Notes: a model not told the origin generated them from the sequence alone. A stretch of 32,704 bases of DNA from Clostridiales bacterium (GCA_024693205.1 JAILLJ010000027.1:1-32704); one strand, 5' to 3'; positions 17,603 through 26,800 are shown, counted from the stretch's first letter. Program-made: numbers and translations.

Positions 17603-17631
17603 AATATATCATCATAAAAACGAAACGTCAA
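17603..17631 (-). promoter_or_regulatory. Sigma-A promoter of the nitroreductase gene
   Basis: On the minus strand, TTGACG (17631-17626) and TATATT (17608-17603) are separated by 17 bases, a short distance upstream of the ATG. It lies back to back with the plus-strand promoter at 17639-17667; the -35 boxes are only seven bases apart. Confidence 0.8.
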
Positions 17632-17638
17632 TTAAATC

Positions 17639-17667
17639 TTGCAAGATATGACGCATTGTGATAAAAT
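17639..17667 (+). promoter_or_regulatory. Sigma-A promoter of the small Cys-rich gene
   Basis: TTGCAA (17639-17644) and TAAAAT (17662-17667), spacing 17, divergent from the nitroreductase promoter. Confidence 0.7.
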
Positions 17668-17712
17668 ACAATATTGCAGTATGCTTTGAAAGGACGGCGA
17701 AAACGTCAGATC

Positions 17713-17931
17713 ATGAAACAGGCTTTATTCAACAAGGGGATAGTCGAACCGAAATGCAGGCACTGCGAATACGGCCGTCTGACTCCCGACGGCGAAACGG
17801 TGCTGTGTATAAAAAGAGGCATTATGGAAGCCGATTCTTCATGCCGCTCGTTTTCTTACGATCCGCTTAAAAGGATACCCCGGAAGGCGCCGAAGATACC
17901 GGAATATTCCGCCGACGATTTTTCCATATAA
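17713..17931 (+). CDS. Small conserved-looking Cys-rich protein, unknown function
   Basis: A 72-aa soluble protein starting MKQALFNKGIVEPKCRHCEYG, with four cysteines: a CxxC pair, a later LC and a later SC. This spacing could bind one zinc as a small ribbon. The C-terminal half contains FSYDPLKRIPRKAPKIPEYS. The start is uncertain. ATG 17713 fits the likely domain, but the best ribosome site (AAAGGA near 17690) is about 18 bases away; a GACG-CGTC hairpin between them could shorten the distance. TTG codons at 17674 and 17686 are alternatives, the first lying on the predicted transcript start. A convincing promoter and coding-like composition support a real gene. I do not know its function. 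Confidence 0.75.
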   Translation: MKQALFNKGIVEPKCRHCEYGRLTPDGETVLCIKRGIMEADSSCRSFSYDPLKRIPRKAPKIPEYSADDFSI

Positions 17932-17957
17932 CTTTTAAAATAAAGTTTTTCATCCGA

Positions 17958-17987
17958 TTGACAACAGTCGCGCGCATGTAATATAAT
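17958..17987 (+). promoter_or_regulatory. Sigma-A promoter of the DUF1846-zapA-U32 operon
   Basis: TTGACA (17958-17963) and TATAAT (17982-17987), both consensus, spacing 18, 42 bp upstream of the DUF1846 start. Confidence 0.85.
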
Positions 17988-18029
17988 TGTTTTATTCAAG
18001 TAAATCGTTCAAGCGTCGGAGGTGGGTGT

Positions 18030-19517
18030 ATGTTTAAAACGGGCTTTGACAATAACGAATATATAAGAAGACAGTCCGAACAGATCCGTAAGCGTATCGA
18101 CGAATTCGGAGGTAAGCTTTATCTCGAATTCGGCGGAAAACTTTTTGACGACTATCACGCTTCAAGGGTGCTTCCGGGCTTTAAGCCCGACAGTAAGCTC
18201 CAGATGCTTAAGGAGATAGCCTCCGACGTCGAAATAGTTATCGCTATCAACGCCGGCGATATCGAAAGCAACAAGAGACGCAGCGATATCAACATAACCT
18301 ACGACAGCGATGTGCTTCGTCTTATCGACAGCTTCCGCGGGATAGGACTTTATGTCGGCTCCGTCGTTATAAATCAGTTCGACGGTCAGCCCGCCGCCAA
18401 AAAATTCAAGGAAAAGCTTGAACGTCTCGGAATAAAAGTATTTCTCCATTATATAATAGAAGGATACCCCCTTGCCGTTTCCCATATAGTTTCCGACGAC
18501 GGCTTCGGCAAAAACGAATATATCGAGACGTCGCGTCCGCTTATCGTCGTGACGGCGCCCGGACCGGGAAGCGGAAAGATGTCGACATGTCTGTCACAGC
18601 TTTACCACGAAAACATGAGGGGCATCAAGGCGGGCTACGCCAAGTTTGAGACGTTCCCCATCTGGAACCTTCCGTTAAAGCATCCCGTCAATCTCGCTTA
18701 TGAGGCGGCGACGGCAGACCTTAACGACGTAAACATGATAGACCCGTATCACCTCGAGTCATACGGAGTCATGACCGTAAACTACAACCGCGACGTCGAG
18801 GTCTTCCCTGTACTCAACGCCATCTTTGAAAAGATATTCGGTAAATCGCCCTATAAATCCCCGACGGATATGGGCGTCAACATGGCGGGCTTTTGCATAA
18901 CCGACGACGAGGCGGTCAGGGAAGCGTCATACGACGAAATAATAAGGCGCTATTTCGCGATACTCTGCGACTTCAAGTCGGGCAAAGGCAGTCAGTCGGC
19001 CGTCGATAAGATAGAGCTTCTTTTAAAACAGGCGGGTATCTCTCCCGAAGACCGCAAGGTCGTGGGATGCGCCATGAGAAGAAGCGAAGAGACCGACAAT
19101 CAGCCGGCAATGGCTATCGAGCTTCCGAACGGGGAGATAATAACGGGCAAGACGTCCGATCTTCTCGGAGCTTCCGCCGCCGCGCTTTTGAACGCAGTCA
19201 AGGCGCTCGCGGGAATAGAAAAAAAGGAGCATCTTATCGAGCCCTCCGTTATCGAGCCGATACAGAGCTTAAAGGTCAACAATCTCGGCAACCACAATCC
19301 GAGGCTCCATTCCGACGAAGCGCTGATAGCTCTTGCGATCTGCGCCGCCGAAAATCCCGAAGCCGAGCTTGCGATAAAACAGCTCCCGCTTTTAAAGAAC
19401 TGTGAGGCGCATTCGAGCGTCATGCTCTCCCAGGTAGATAACGATATATTCAGAAAGCTCGGCATCCGCCTTACATGCGAGCCGAAATACGAAACGAGTA
19501 AATTATACCATCAGTAA
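18030..19517 (+). CDS. DUF1846 family protein
   Basis: A 495-aa cytosolic protein of the DUF1846 family, conserved in Firmicutes and often annotated as hypothetical. Typical family blocks are present: the N-terminal FDNNEYIRRQSEQIRKRI, LYLEFGGKLFDDYHASRVLPGF, the loop TAPGPGSGKMSTCLSQLYHE, which resembles a nucleotide-binding P-loop (GPGSGKMS), and the C-terminal NNLGNHNPRLHSDE. Length is normal for the family. GGAGG stands seven bases before the ATG. The biochemical function is not established; the P-loop-like segment suggests nucleotide or phosphate binding. It leads an operon with zapA (33-bp gap) and a U32 peptidase. Confidence 0.95.
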   Translation: MFKTGFDNNEYIRRQSEQIRKRIDEFGGKLYLEFGGKLFDDYHASRVLPGFKPDSKLQMLKEIASDVEIVIAINAGDIESNKRRSDINITYDSDVLRLIDSFRGIGLYVGSVVINQFDGQPAAKKFKEKLERLGIKVFLHYIIEGYPLAVSHIVSDDGFGKNEYIETSRPLIVVTAPGPGSGKMSTCLSQLYHENMRGIKAGYAKFETFPIWNLPLKHPVNLAYEAATADLNDVNMIDPYHLESYGVMTVNYNRDVEVFPVLNAIFEKIFGKSPYKSPTDMGVNMAGFCITDDEAVREASYDEIIRRYFAILCDFKSGKGSQSAVDKIELLLKQAGISPEDRKVVGCAMRRSEETDNQPAMAIELPNGEIITGKTSDLLGASAAALLNAVKALAGIEKKEHLIEPSVIEPIQSLKVNNLGNHNPRLHSDEALIALAICAAENPEAELAIKQLPLLKNCEAHSSVMLSQVDNDIFRKLGIRLTCEPKYETSKLYHQ

Positions 19518-19550
19518 ACAAATAAAACAGAGAAAGGAACTCAAGAGAAC

Positions 19551-19898
19551 ATGGATAAGAACAAGGTAAGAATAAATATCTGCGGCGCGGATTATATTAT
19601 CAGCACTGAAGACGATCCCGAATATGTTACGGAGCTCGGAAAAGAGATCGACGAAAAAATGCGTACGCTTTTAAACAGCAACCAGCGTCTTTCCGTCACA
19701 CAGGCCGCCGTGCTTTGCTCGCTCGAATTCCTCGACGAGTTCAAAAAATCCGACACGACCGCGGAGCATCTTCGCTCACAGATACAGGATTATCTTGAGG
19801 ACGCCGCGAGAGCGAGAACGGATTCCGAGATAACAAAAAGAGAAGCGGAAAGGCTCGGCAAGGAGCTTGCCTCGCTTCGCGCAAAGGGCAATAAATAA
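19551..19898 (+). CDS. zapA: Cell division protein ZapA
   Basis: A 115-aa FtsZ-ring-associated protein that bundles FtsZ filaments at midcell. The N-terminal ZapA domain runs from VRINICGADYIISTEDDPEY through the helix containing QAAVLCSLEFLDEF; the remainder (about residues 70-112) is a charged coiled coil typical of ZapA dimers. Length is a little above the usual 85-110. The next gene starts on the base after its TAA, so the U32 peptidase is translationally coupled to it. I recall the zapA-U32 pair as a common arrangement in Clostridia. Confidence 0.9.
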   Translation: MDKNKVRINICGADYIISTEDDPEYVTELGKEIDEKMRTLLNSNQRLSVTQAAVLCSLEFLDEFKKSDTTAEHLRSQIQDYLEDAARARTDSEITKREAERLGKELASLRAKGNK

Positions 19899-21929
19899 AT
19901 GAAACCTGAAATACTTGCTCCGGCGGGAGGCTTTGAGTCGCTTGTCGCCGCGGTCAGGTGCGGCGCGGACGCCGTTTATTTCGGAGGTCAGGCGCTGAAC
20001 GCACGACGCGGAGCGGAAAATTTCAGCGACGACGACCTTTACGCCGCCGTTTCATATTGCCGGCTTCACGGCGTCAAGACGTATCTGACACTTAATACGC
20101 TTGTCGGAGACGGCGAATTTAAAAAAGCGAAAGAGATCATTAAGCGTGCCTGCGCCATCGGCGCAGACGCGCTTATTTTGCAGGATATCGGGATATCGGC
20201 TGTAGTCAGGGACTATACCGATATCCCGCTTCACGCTTCTACCCAGACGTCGGTACAGACGCCGGAGGGGATAAACCTGCTCACGGAAATGGGCTTTAAA
20301 CGCGCGGTCTTGCCGAGAGAGCTGACAAAAAACGAGATAAAAAATATCGCTCAAAAAACCGATATCGAGCTTGAGGTCTTTGTCCACGGGGCGCTCTGCA
20401 TGTGCGTTTCGGGACAGTGCCTTTTGAGCGCGGTCTTGGGTTCACGGAGCGGCAACAGGGGACTTTGCGCCCAGCCTTGCCGCCTGCCGTTTTCCGCAGA
20501 GGGCGGAACGGGATACGACCTAAGCCTAAAGGATCTTTCGCTGCTGCCGCATCTTCGGGAGCTAAAGGATATCGGCGTTACGTCGTTTAAAATAGAGGGA
20601 AGAATGAAGCGGCCGGAATATGTCGCCGCCGCGGTGACGGCGTGCAGAGCCGCGCTGAACGGAGAAGATGACGGCGATATAAACGAAAAGCTCCGAAGCG
20701 TATTTTCACGCTCGGGCTTTACCGACGGATATTTTACGGGACTTCGCGGAAGAAAGATGTTCGGAGTGAGGGGACACGACGACGTCACGGCCGCCGCGCC
20801 GGTGCTGTCTTCGCTTAAAAAGCTTTACGAAAAGGAGAGGGAGGACGTTCCCGTCGATTTTGTTTTCGGATGTAAAAAAGATGAGCCGACATATCTGACC
20901 GCCATGTCCGGTGAAAGCTCGGCGACCGTTACGGGCGAGATACCGCAGGCGGCTGAAACGAGGGGACTTACGGAGGAGTCGGTCTTACAGAGGCTTTCAA
21001 AATGCGGCGGTACGGCGTTTTATCTGAATTCTCTCGTGACTGACATGGACGACGGGCTGTTTATATCGGCGTCGTCGCTGAATGCTTTGAGAAGAGACGC
21101 GCTGTCGGAGCTTGAAGAAAAAATAAAATCTCCCGTTCCTCATTCATTCAGGGAGCCGGAAATAAATATCGAAAGCCATAACGCGCAGGAAAAAGCGGAT
21201 ATTTATATGCGCTTTGAAAGAGCTTCGCAGATACCGGAAAACGCAAAGAATGCGAAAAAAATAATATTGCCGCTCTCGTGCGATACGGATGATTTTATTG
21301 AGACGGGCGCCGTACCGGAAATACCGAGAGGGATATTCGGCTCGTCCGAAAAAATTAAAAAGAAACTGCTTGAACTTAAAAACGCCGGAATATATGAGGC
21401 GTTTTGCGGAACGATCGACGGCATAGCTGTTGCGAGAGAGTCGGGATTTCGTATAACCGCCTCGTTCGGAACGAATATATATAATTCGCTTTCGGCGCGG
21501 GAGATAGAAAAACTCGGAGCAAAGGAATTTCTCCTTTCCGTCGAGCTGAGTTTAAAAACGTGTGAAAAGATCGGCGGCAGTCTGCCGCGCGGCGTTTTCG
21601 CATACGGCAGGATACCGCTTATGCTGATGAGAAATTGTCCGGCGCGAAACGGCAGGACATGCGATGAGTGCAGGGAAAGCGGAAAGCTGACAGACAGGAA
21701 AAAAGCGGAATTTCCGATATCCTGCGTCGGGGGCTGCGCCGAGCTTCTCAATTCGTGCCCCGTCTATATGGCGGACAAGCTCGACGATATAAAAAACGTC
21801 GATTTCATGCTGTATTATTTCACAAAAGAGAGCAGAGGCGACTGCGAGAGGATAATAAAAAAATACGCAGAGAAAACGCCGTTCGACGGAACGTTCACAA
21901 GAGGACTGTTTTACAGGGGCGTGGAATAA
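19899..21929 (+). CDS. Peptidase U32 family protein (long form)
   Basis: A 676-aa cytosolic protein. The N-terminal TIM barrel starts MKPEILAPAGGFESLVAAVR and contains the U32 signature region around H163: ELEVFVHGALCMCVSGQC followed by SGNRGLCAQPCR. The Cys residues here are those proposed to bind an iron-sulfur cluster in U32 proteins. The C-terminal extension, about residues 350-676, ends with another Cys cluster (CPARNGRTCDEC and ISCVGGCAELLNSCPVY). Some U32 members act in RNA hydroxylation (RlhA, TrhP); the long Firmicutes form may modify rRNA or tRNA rather than act as a peptidase, but that is inference. No terminator with a T run follows; a hairpin-rich non-coding stretch does. Confidence 0.93.
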   Translation: MKPEILAPAGGFESLVAAVRCGADAVYFGGQALNARRGAENFSDDDLYAAVSYCRLHGVKTYLTLNTLVGDGEFKKAKEIIKRACAIGADALILQDIGISAVVRDYTDIPLHASTQTSVQTPEGINLLTEMGFKRAVLPRELTKNEIKNIAQKTDIELEVFVHGALCMCVSGQCLLSAVLGSRSGNRGLCAQPCRLPFSAEGGTGYDLSLKDLSLLPHLRELKDIGVTSFKIEGRMKRPEYVAAAVTACRAALNGEDDGDINEKLRSVFSRSGFTDGYFTGLRGRKMFGVRGHDDVTAAAPVLSSLKKLYEKEREDVPVDFVFGCKKDEPTYLTAMSGESSATVTGEIPQAAETRGLTEESVLQRLSKCGGTAFYLNSLVTDMDDGLFISASSLNALRRDALSELEEKIKSPVPHSFREPEINIESHNAQEKADIYMRFERASQIPENAKNAKKIILPLSCDTDDFIETGAVPEIPRGIFGSSEKIKKKLLELKNAGIYEAFCGTIDGIAVARESGFRITASFGTNIYNSLSAREIEKLGAKEFLLSVELSLKTCEKIGGSLPRGVFAYGRIPLMLMRNCPARNGRTCDECRESGKLTDRKKAEFPISCVGGCAELLNSCPVYMADKLDDIKNVDFMLYYFTKESRGDCERIIKKYAEKTPFDGTFTRGLFYRGVE

Positions 21930-21953
21930 TCGGCTTCCCTTGGGGGCGCGGGT

Positions 21954-21980
21954 GAGCCTCCCTTGAGTAAATGGAGGCTC
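21954..21980. repeat. Hairpin after the U32 gene
   Basis: A perfect 8-bp stem, GAGCCTCC/GGAGGCTC, with an 11-base loop, 25 bp after the U32 stop. No T run follows on the plus strand, so it is not a standard terminator. It resembles the hairpins common between genes in gut Clostridia and may end or protect the zapA-U32 transcript. Confidence 0.5.
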
Positions 21981-21998
21981 TATAGCTACCTCGTCAGC

Positions 21999-22026
21999 TT
22001 GCCCGCCTGACATTCCGGTCGGGCAA
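21999..22026. repeat. Second hairpin in the U32-spoIIE spacer
   Basis: A 7-bp stem, TTGCCCG/CGGGCAA, extended by two inner C-G pairs across a one-base bulge. On the plus strand it is followed by AAAACAAAAAG. On the minus strand a T-rich run precedes it, so it is not an obvious terminator in either direction. The role is unknown. Confidence 0.45.
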
Positions 22027-22054
22027 AAACAAAAAGTCTCCCTCAATCTATCTT

Positions 22055-22135
22055 CTCGAAATGTCTGCGGACACTGTCCGCCTCGAAATGTCTGCGGACA
22101 CTGTCCGCCTCGAAATGTCCGCGGGCACTGCCCGC
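22055..22135. repeat. Three tandem 27-bp units, each a short hairpin
   Basis: Three head-to-tail 27-bp units at 22055-22081, 22082-22108 and 22109-22135. Units 1 and 2 are identical. Each contains the inverted repeat GCGGACA-C-TGTCCGC. Unit 3 has GCGGGCA-C-TGCCCGC, so both partners of one base pair changed together and the stem is kept; a third change lies just outside it. The array abuts the stop codon of the spoIIE remnant, so on the minus strand it would be transcribed as three consecutive hairpins after that gene. It is not a CRISPR: there are no spacers. Confidence 0.85.
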
Positions 22136-22137
22136 CG

Positions 22138-22674
22138 CTAATCGAGGATCATACAAAGTACGGTGACGTCGTCCTCGCGGACGTTTTCCTTTCTGATACG
22201 CGCTTCGTTTGCGATGAGATCGGCGAATTCCTGGGCGCTGTCGCCGGTGTAGTTGATAAGTTCGCTTATTATCCAGGAGTCGTTTTCCGTCAAGAGTTCG
22301 TCTGATACCATCAATATGATATCTCCCGACGAAAGGGGGGAATACGCCTTTTCAAATTTGACGTCCCTCAATATCCCGGCAGGGAGCGCCGCGAGCTCGA
22401 GCTTTGCGGCTTTATTTTTTTTACGGACGAATGTGGCGGCTCCGCCTGCCTTCATGAATTCCGTTTCGCCGGTATAAAGGTCGATGCAGGCGACGTCGAG
22501 CGTTGAAACGGACTCGTCGATGCCGTTTACGAGAAGCGCGGAGTTGACTATTTCGAGCGCGCTGTCAAAGCTTATTCCGGCGCGGACAAGCTTTGAAAAA
22601 AGCTCTGCTGTCATCGCCGCGTCGATCGCGGCGCGTCCGCCCGTTCCCATCCCGTCGCTGAGCACGATTATCTA
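22138..22674 (-). pseudogene. spoIIE: SpoIIE remnant, C-terminal part of the PP2C phosphatase domain
   Basis: About 178 codons encoding the end of a SpoIIE-type PP2C phosphatase. It begins abruptly at IIVLSDGMGTGGRAAIDAAM and runs through VNSALLVNGIDESVSTLDVACIDL and GDIILMVSDELL to REDDVTVLCMILD. In SpoIIE the DGMG motif lies inside the phosphatase domain, so the first metal-binding part and everything before it are missing. An in-frame TAG at 22672-22674 closes the frame just upstream. A GTG at 22665 could start translation, but I see no ribosome site and the product would lack essential catalytic residues. SpoIIE normally dephosphorylates SpoIIAA to activate sigma-F at the sporulation septum. 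The upstream fragment lies immediately next to it. Confidence 0.85.
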
Positions 22675-22886
22675 CCTGCCGAGGCGGCGCATCCCGCGGC
22701 GGCTCCCGCGGCCGCCGAGACGGCGTAGACCCCGGGAGCGGACGACGCCAGCGATACGGCGAATGTCGGGAGAAGCCCGAGAAGCTTCACTCGCCCGAGC
22801 AGGAACGACGCGGCGAAGCAGACGCCTTGAAGGAACGCAAATTTTATACCGTAAGGCATTTCGACTTTTTTTCTGACGCTTTCCAT
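22668..22886 (-). pseudogene. spoIIE: SpoIIE remnant, N-terminal membrane part
   Basis: A 72-codon reading frame with a proper start (AGGATAGGAAG before ATG 22886-22884) and a possible -10 TATAAT at 22921-22916. The product, MESVRKKVEMPYGIKFAFLQG and on through FLLGRVKLLGLLPTFAVSLA, matches the beginning of the SpoIIE membrane region (first one or two of about ten helices). It then ends at TAA 22668-22670. The frame is shifted relative to the phosphatase fragment that follows. Full SpoIIE has roughly 750-850 residues; about 550 are missing between the two pieces. This is either a real internal deletion with frameshift or a collapsed assembly. Confidence 0.75.
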
Positions 22887-23025
22887 AATTCAGCTTCCTA
22901 TCCTTTTTTACGCTGATTATACATCGTGAAATGAGAAAAACATGTCGCATCACGCTGTCGTTTGACGGGCTGTTTTGCCGATTTTAAAAATTTCAAAAAA
23001 AAATAAATATTTTTTTGATTTTTTA

Positions 23026-23054
23026 TGTAAAACTATTTAAAAGTATGATATAAT
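23026..23054 (+). promoter_or_regulatory. Promoter of rlmB and the pseudo-P-type ATPase gene
   Basis: A consensus -10 TATAAT (23049-23054) with an upstream TG (extended -10) and a weak -35 TGTAAA (23026-23031), spacing 17, within a very AT-rich tract. The divergent spacer 22887-23091 holds no gene. Confidence 0.65.
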
Positions 23055-23091
23055 ACTTTGAATACATATTATTCCGAAAGGAGCGGCCGCG

Positions 23092-23877
23092 TTGAACGAC
23101 AAAACCGGTCAGGAGCAAAATACTCTTATAATAGGAAGAAACGCGCTGCTTGAGGCGCTGAAAAGCGGACGTGAGATAGACTGCGTCACTGTAGCGAGGG
23201 GCGAACGCGGAGGTTCGATAGGAAAGATAATATCCGAATGTAAAAAGATCGGTATCCCCGTCAAAGAGGCCGACTCAAAAAAGCTTGATTATATGTGCGG
23301 CCACTCAAACCACCAGGGAGTTATAGCATCCGTTGCGGCGCATGAATATTCCTCTCTCGAGGATATCCTTTCGGCGGCTGATGAAAAGGGCGAACCGCCG
23401 TTCATCATCATTTGCGACGGGCTTGAGGATCCCCATAATTTAGGCGCGATAATACGTACCGCGGAGGCGGCGGGCGCTCACGGAGTGATAATACCGAAGC
23501 GTCGGAGCGCGTCGCTGACATTCGCTACCGCAAAGACGTCGGCAGGCGCTGTAGAATATGTGCCTGTAGCGCGCGTGACAAATATCGCGTCCACCATAGA
23601 CGAACTGAAAAAAAGGGGAGTCTGGATATACGGCGCGGACGTCGGCGGTACTATGTGGTGCGACTCAAAGGCCGACGGCGCAGCGGCTCTCGTAATAGGC
23701 TCCGAGGGATATGGCCTCAGCCGTCTCGTAAAGGAAAAATGCGATTTTATAATGTCTCTTCCGATGAAGGGAAAGATCAATTCCCTGAACGCCTCAGTGG
23801 CGGCGGGAATACTGATGTATGAAATATTACGTCAGCGTTCAGATATAAAAACAGATGCGGGAGGAAATGCGAAATGA
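23092..23877 (+). CDS. rlmB: TrmH/RlmB family RNA 2'-O-methyltransferase
   Basis: An S-adenosylmethionine-dependent rRNA ribose methyltransferase of the SPOUT superfamily; RlmB modifies a conserved guanosine of 23S rRNA. The 261-aa product has an N-terminal L30e-like substrate-binding domain (about residues 10-85). The knotted SPOUT domain carries motif 1 NLGAIIRTAEAAGAHGVI, motif 2 ALVIGSEGYGLSRLV and motif 3 LPMKGKINSLNASVAAGILMYE. It starts at TTG 23092 with AAAGGAG eight bases upstream. Its TGA overlaps the ATG of the next gene by four bases (ATGA), so the two are translationally coupled. The target site is assigned by family only; TrmH-like paralogues with other targets exist. Confidence 0.93.
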   Translation: MNDKTGQEQNTLIIGRNALLEALKSGREIDCVTVARGERGGSIGKIISECKKIGIPVKEADSKKLDYMCGHSNHQGVIASVAAHEYSSLEDILSAADEKGEPPFIIICDGLEDPHNLGAIIRTAEAAGAHGVIIPKRRSASLTFATAKTSAGAVEYVPVARVTNIASTIDELKKRGVWIYGADVGGTMWCDSKADGAAALVIGSEGYGLSRLVKEKCDFIMSLPMKGKINSLNASVAAGILMYEILRQRSDIKTDAGGNAK

Positions 23878-26800
23878 GCGACAGATATGTCAGCGGCTCG
23901 GGCGACGGAAACGACGAGATAGACCGTATCCTTGCTGAAGTCAATAAACAAAACATGGAGAGATCCGCATACGATAACGACACGCTTGCCCCGCGTAAGC
24001 AGTGGACAGACAGCGAAATAAACAGGCTGCTCGGAAAAGACGATCCGACGGCAGGTATTTCCGACTACGATTTTCCGGAGCCGGAGGATCTTACATATGT
24101 TCCCGAGGTCGTCGACGACCTTTCGTTTAATGTTCCAAAGGATTCGAGCGAGCCGGAAACGGTAACGCCCGATGAAAAATCGGAGACGTCAGATGAGCCG
24201 CGTGAAGCGATACCGGTATTTACCGTCGAGGAAACCGACGATACGTCGGCGGAGAATATAGATATTTCGGCGGACGAAACGGCGACGGAGGTGCCCTTTG
24301 AAGTCCAAGGAAACGAAGAGCCGACAGATATATTTTCTTCCGAAAGGCCGTCGGAGAAAGCTCCCGAACAGGCGGTAAAAAGAGAACGCGGCTTTTTCGG
24401 AAAAAAGCCCGTCCGTCAGGAACAACAGCCGTTTACGACAAATCAGCTCAGGGCGTCCGGTCTCGGAAAGTCGACCGACCCCTCGCGCGCCGCGACGCCG
24501 AGGACGACGCATATCCCGCAGCCTACAGAGGATGTAAGACAGTCTCTAAACAGCGATGCGACAAAAACATTCAGACCGATCCGTCCGGGTCAGTCAAGAG
24601 CTCCGCAGGGGAGACAGGGCGTAAGAGGAAACAGGCCCGATAGGATCGGAGCGGGACAGAGATCTGCCGTTTTGAATACGGCGGGAAGTCAAAACAAAAA
24701 AACATCCCCCGACGTAACGGAGGACGTAGATATATATTCCGACTCAAGCATAGCGCGTAAATTTGAAAATATGCGCGAAAATGCGGGGAGAGACGGTAAA
24801 AGAAAAGGCCCGCGTACGGTAAAGCTTCAGACCGACGGAGAAAATCTCTTTCCCGTATACGACGGCGAGATGCATAACGAACAGCGCGAAAGGTTCATGC
24901 GCAAGGTCGAATACAAACATCCCGACGAGGATTACGATCCCAAGACCGACAAGACCCCTATCGAGGAGCCGGGCGTCATAGTTAAGGAAGGAAAGACCGA
25001 CGAAAAGACGGGACTTGTCGAGGTGCCGCAGATCCGCTTTGCCGACAACATGCTTCGCGACGCAAAAGAAGGTAAGACAATAGTCGCCGAGACAAAGGAG
25101 CCTAAACCGGCTCCGAAAGAAAAAGAGTCCGAGATGGTGGACGGCCAGATAACTCTCCGGGGCTTTTCGTTCAGCGACGACGTCGAAAAGGTCGACGAAA
25201 AGCAGGTCGAGGGAGAGCTCAGCAGCAAGCGCCAGGAAAAGGCAAAAAATTTCAGGATAATGAAATTTGCCTCCGAATACGAGACTGATCTTCCGAAGCC
25301 CTATGAGGACGAGGAAGAAAAGGATGAAGAAACGGGACCGGGCGAAGGAGAGGAAGGGAACAACGCCGAGCCGACGGAATACACACATCCGTCCGAGCGG
25401 ATGAAGATCGGCCACTCGCTTCTTAAGACGAGAAGATCGCTTATGATCTCGACCTTGGGAGTGGGCGTTATAGATCTTATCCTTATCATCCTCTCACAGG
25501 TTGCAAAAAACAGCATGAACGCCGATGTGATATTTGCCGTGTCGACATTCCTTTTGTCCGGAGCGGCGGCGCTCTGCATAAATTCCGTTATCGCCGGCTT
25601 CAAGGCTCTCTTTACCGGAAAGCCCAATGAGGATTCTGCCGTTTCGATAGTTCTCGCGTTCGCATTTATCCACAGCATATTGGCGTTTATATTCTCATCG
25701 TCGCTCGGCGAAGCGAGCATATACTGCGCCGCGTCGGTATTTTTACTTTTACTGAGCAGGGCGTCAAAGATACTTGCAAATTCCGCGACGCTTAAAAACT
25801 TCAAGTTCTGCGCGTTCAAGGATTCCGAGTCCATATACGGAATACAGAATTTCGACGACAAGAACACGAGCTTTGAAATAGGACGCAGTCTTCTTCTCGG
25901 CGATCCCGAGCTGAGATATTCCTGCCGCGCAAAATTCCCGTCCGATTTTATAAAATATTCAAATCTCCAAAATCCGACCGAAAAGGTAGCGAAGCTTCTT
26001 ATCCCCGCCGCCGCGGGCATAAGCTTTATTGTCGCTATAATAGGCTGGATAAAGTCGGACGGAGTTCTGATGAGCGCGTTCACTTCGTTTGTCGGAGCGC
26101 TCTGCATTTCGATGCCGGCATGCGCTTCGCTGGCTGTAACGCTTCCGTTTTTCATCGAATCGGGCAAGCTCACACAAAGCGGAGGAATGATAGCGTCGCC
26201 CGGAGCGGCGGCCATATGCAGCAGCGCAAATGCGGTCGTTATAAACAGCGCCGACCTTTACGACGGAGATCATTGTAAGATGTTCGGCTTTAAGGATTAT
26301 AAGGCGACAAATATCAAGGATATCCTGCTCTACGCCGCGGCGATGGTAATAGGCTCCGGCGGACCGCTTACGACGGAATTTGAAAAAATAATAGAACACA
26401 GCAACATATTACTGCCTCCCGTAAAGTCGCTGAAATATGAAGAAAAGCTGGGACTTACCGCGTGGATACGCGGACAGAGGGTGCTTCTCGGCAACAGAAA
26501 TCTCCTTATCAACCACAGCATCGAAACGCCTCCAAAGGGCGCCGAACAAAAATATACCGAGACAGGCAAACGCGTTCTTTACATGGCTATCGAAAACAGG
26601 CTCGCCATCATGCTCGTCGTCGGATACGCCGAAAACGAGAGCCTTCGTCCGTATCTCCGCAGGCTGATAGAGGACGGAAAAAATATCCTCGTCAGCGTAA
26701 CGGACTGCAACATCACCGAGGAATTTATCAACGAGGGCTTCGGGCTTCCGCCCGGATGCGTTAAAATAATCAGCCCGACCGCGGCCGCCATGTTCGGAGA

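Noticed and set aside
21954-22026. Hairpins after the U32 gene as ordinary Rho-independent terminators
   Set aside because: Neither stem is followed by a T run on the plus strand, so they are reported as hairpin repeats only.
22055-22135. Tandem repeats as a possible CRISPR array
   Set aside because: The units abut directly with no spacers and there are no cas genes nearby.
22138-22665. The PP2C fragment as a functional stand-alone phosphatase
   Set aside because: It begins at the DGMG motif and lacks the first metal-binding segment of the fold, with a stop just upstream and no ribosome site.
25301-26215. A 304-codon open frame antisense to the pseudo-P-type ATPase
   Set aside because: The sense frame is continuous and shows ordered membrane helices; the antisense protein is a compositional shadow.
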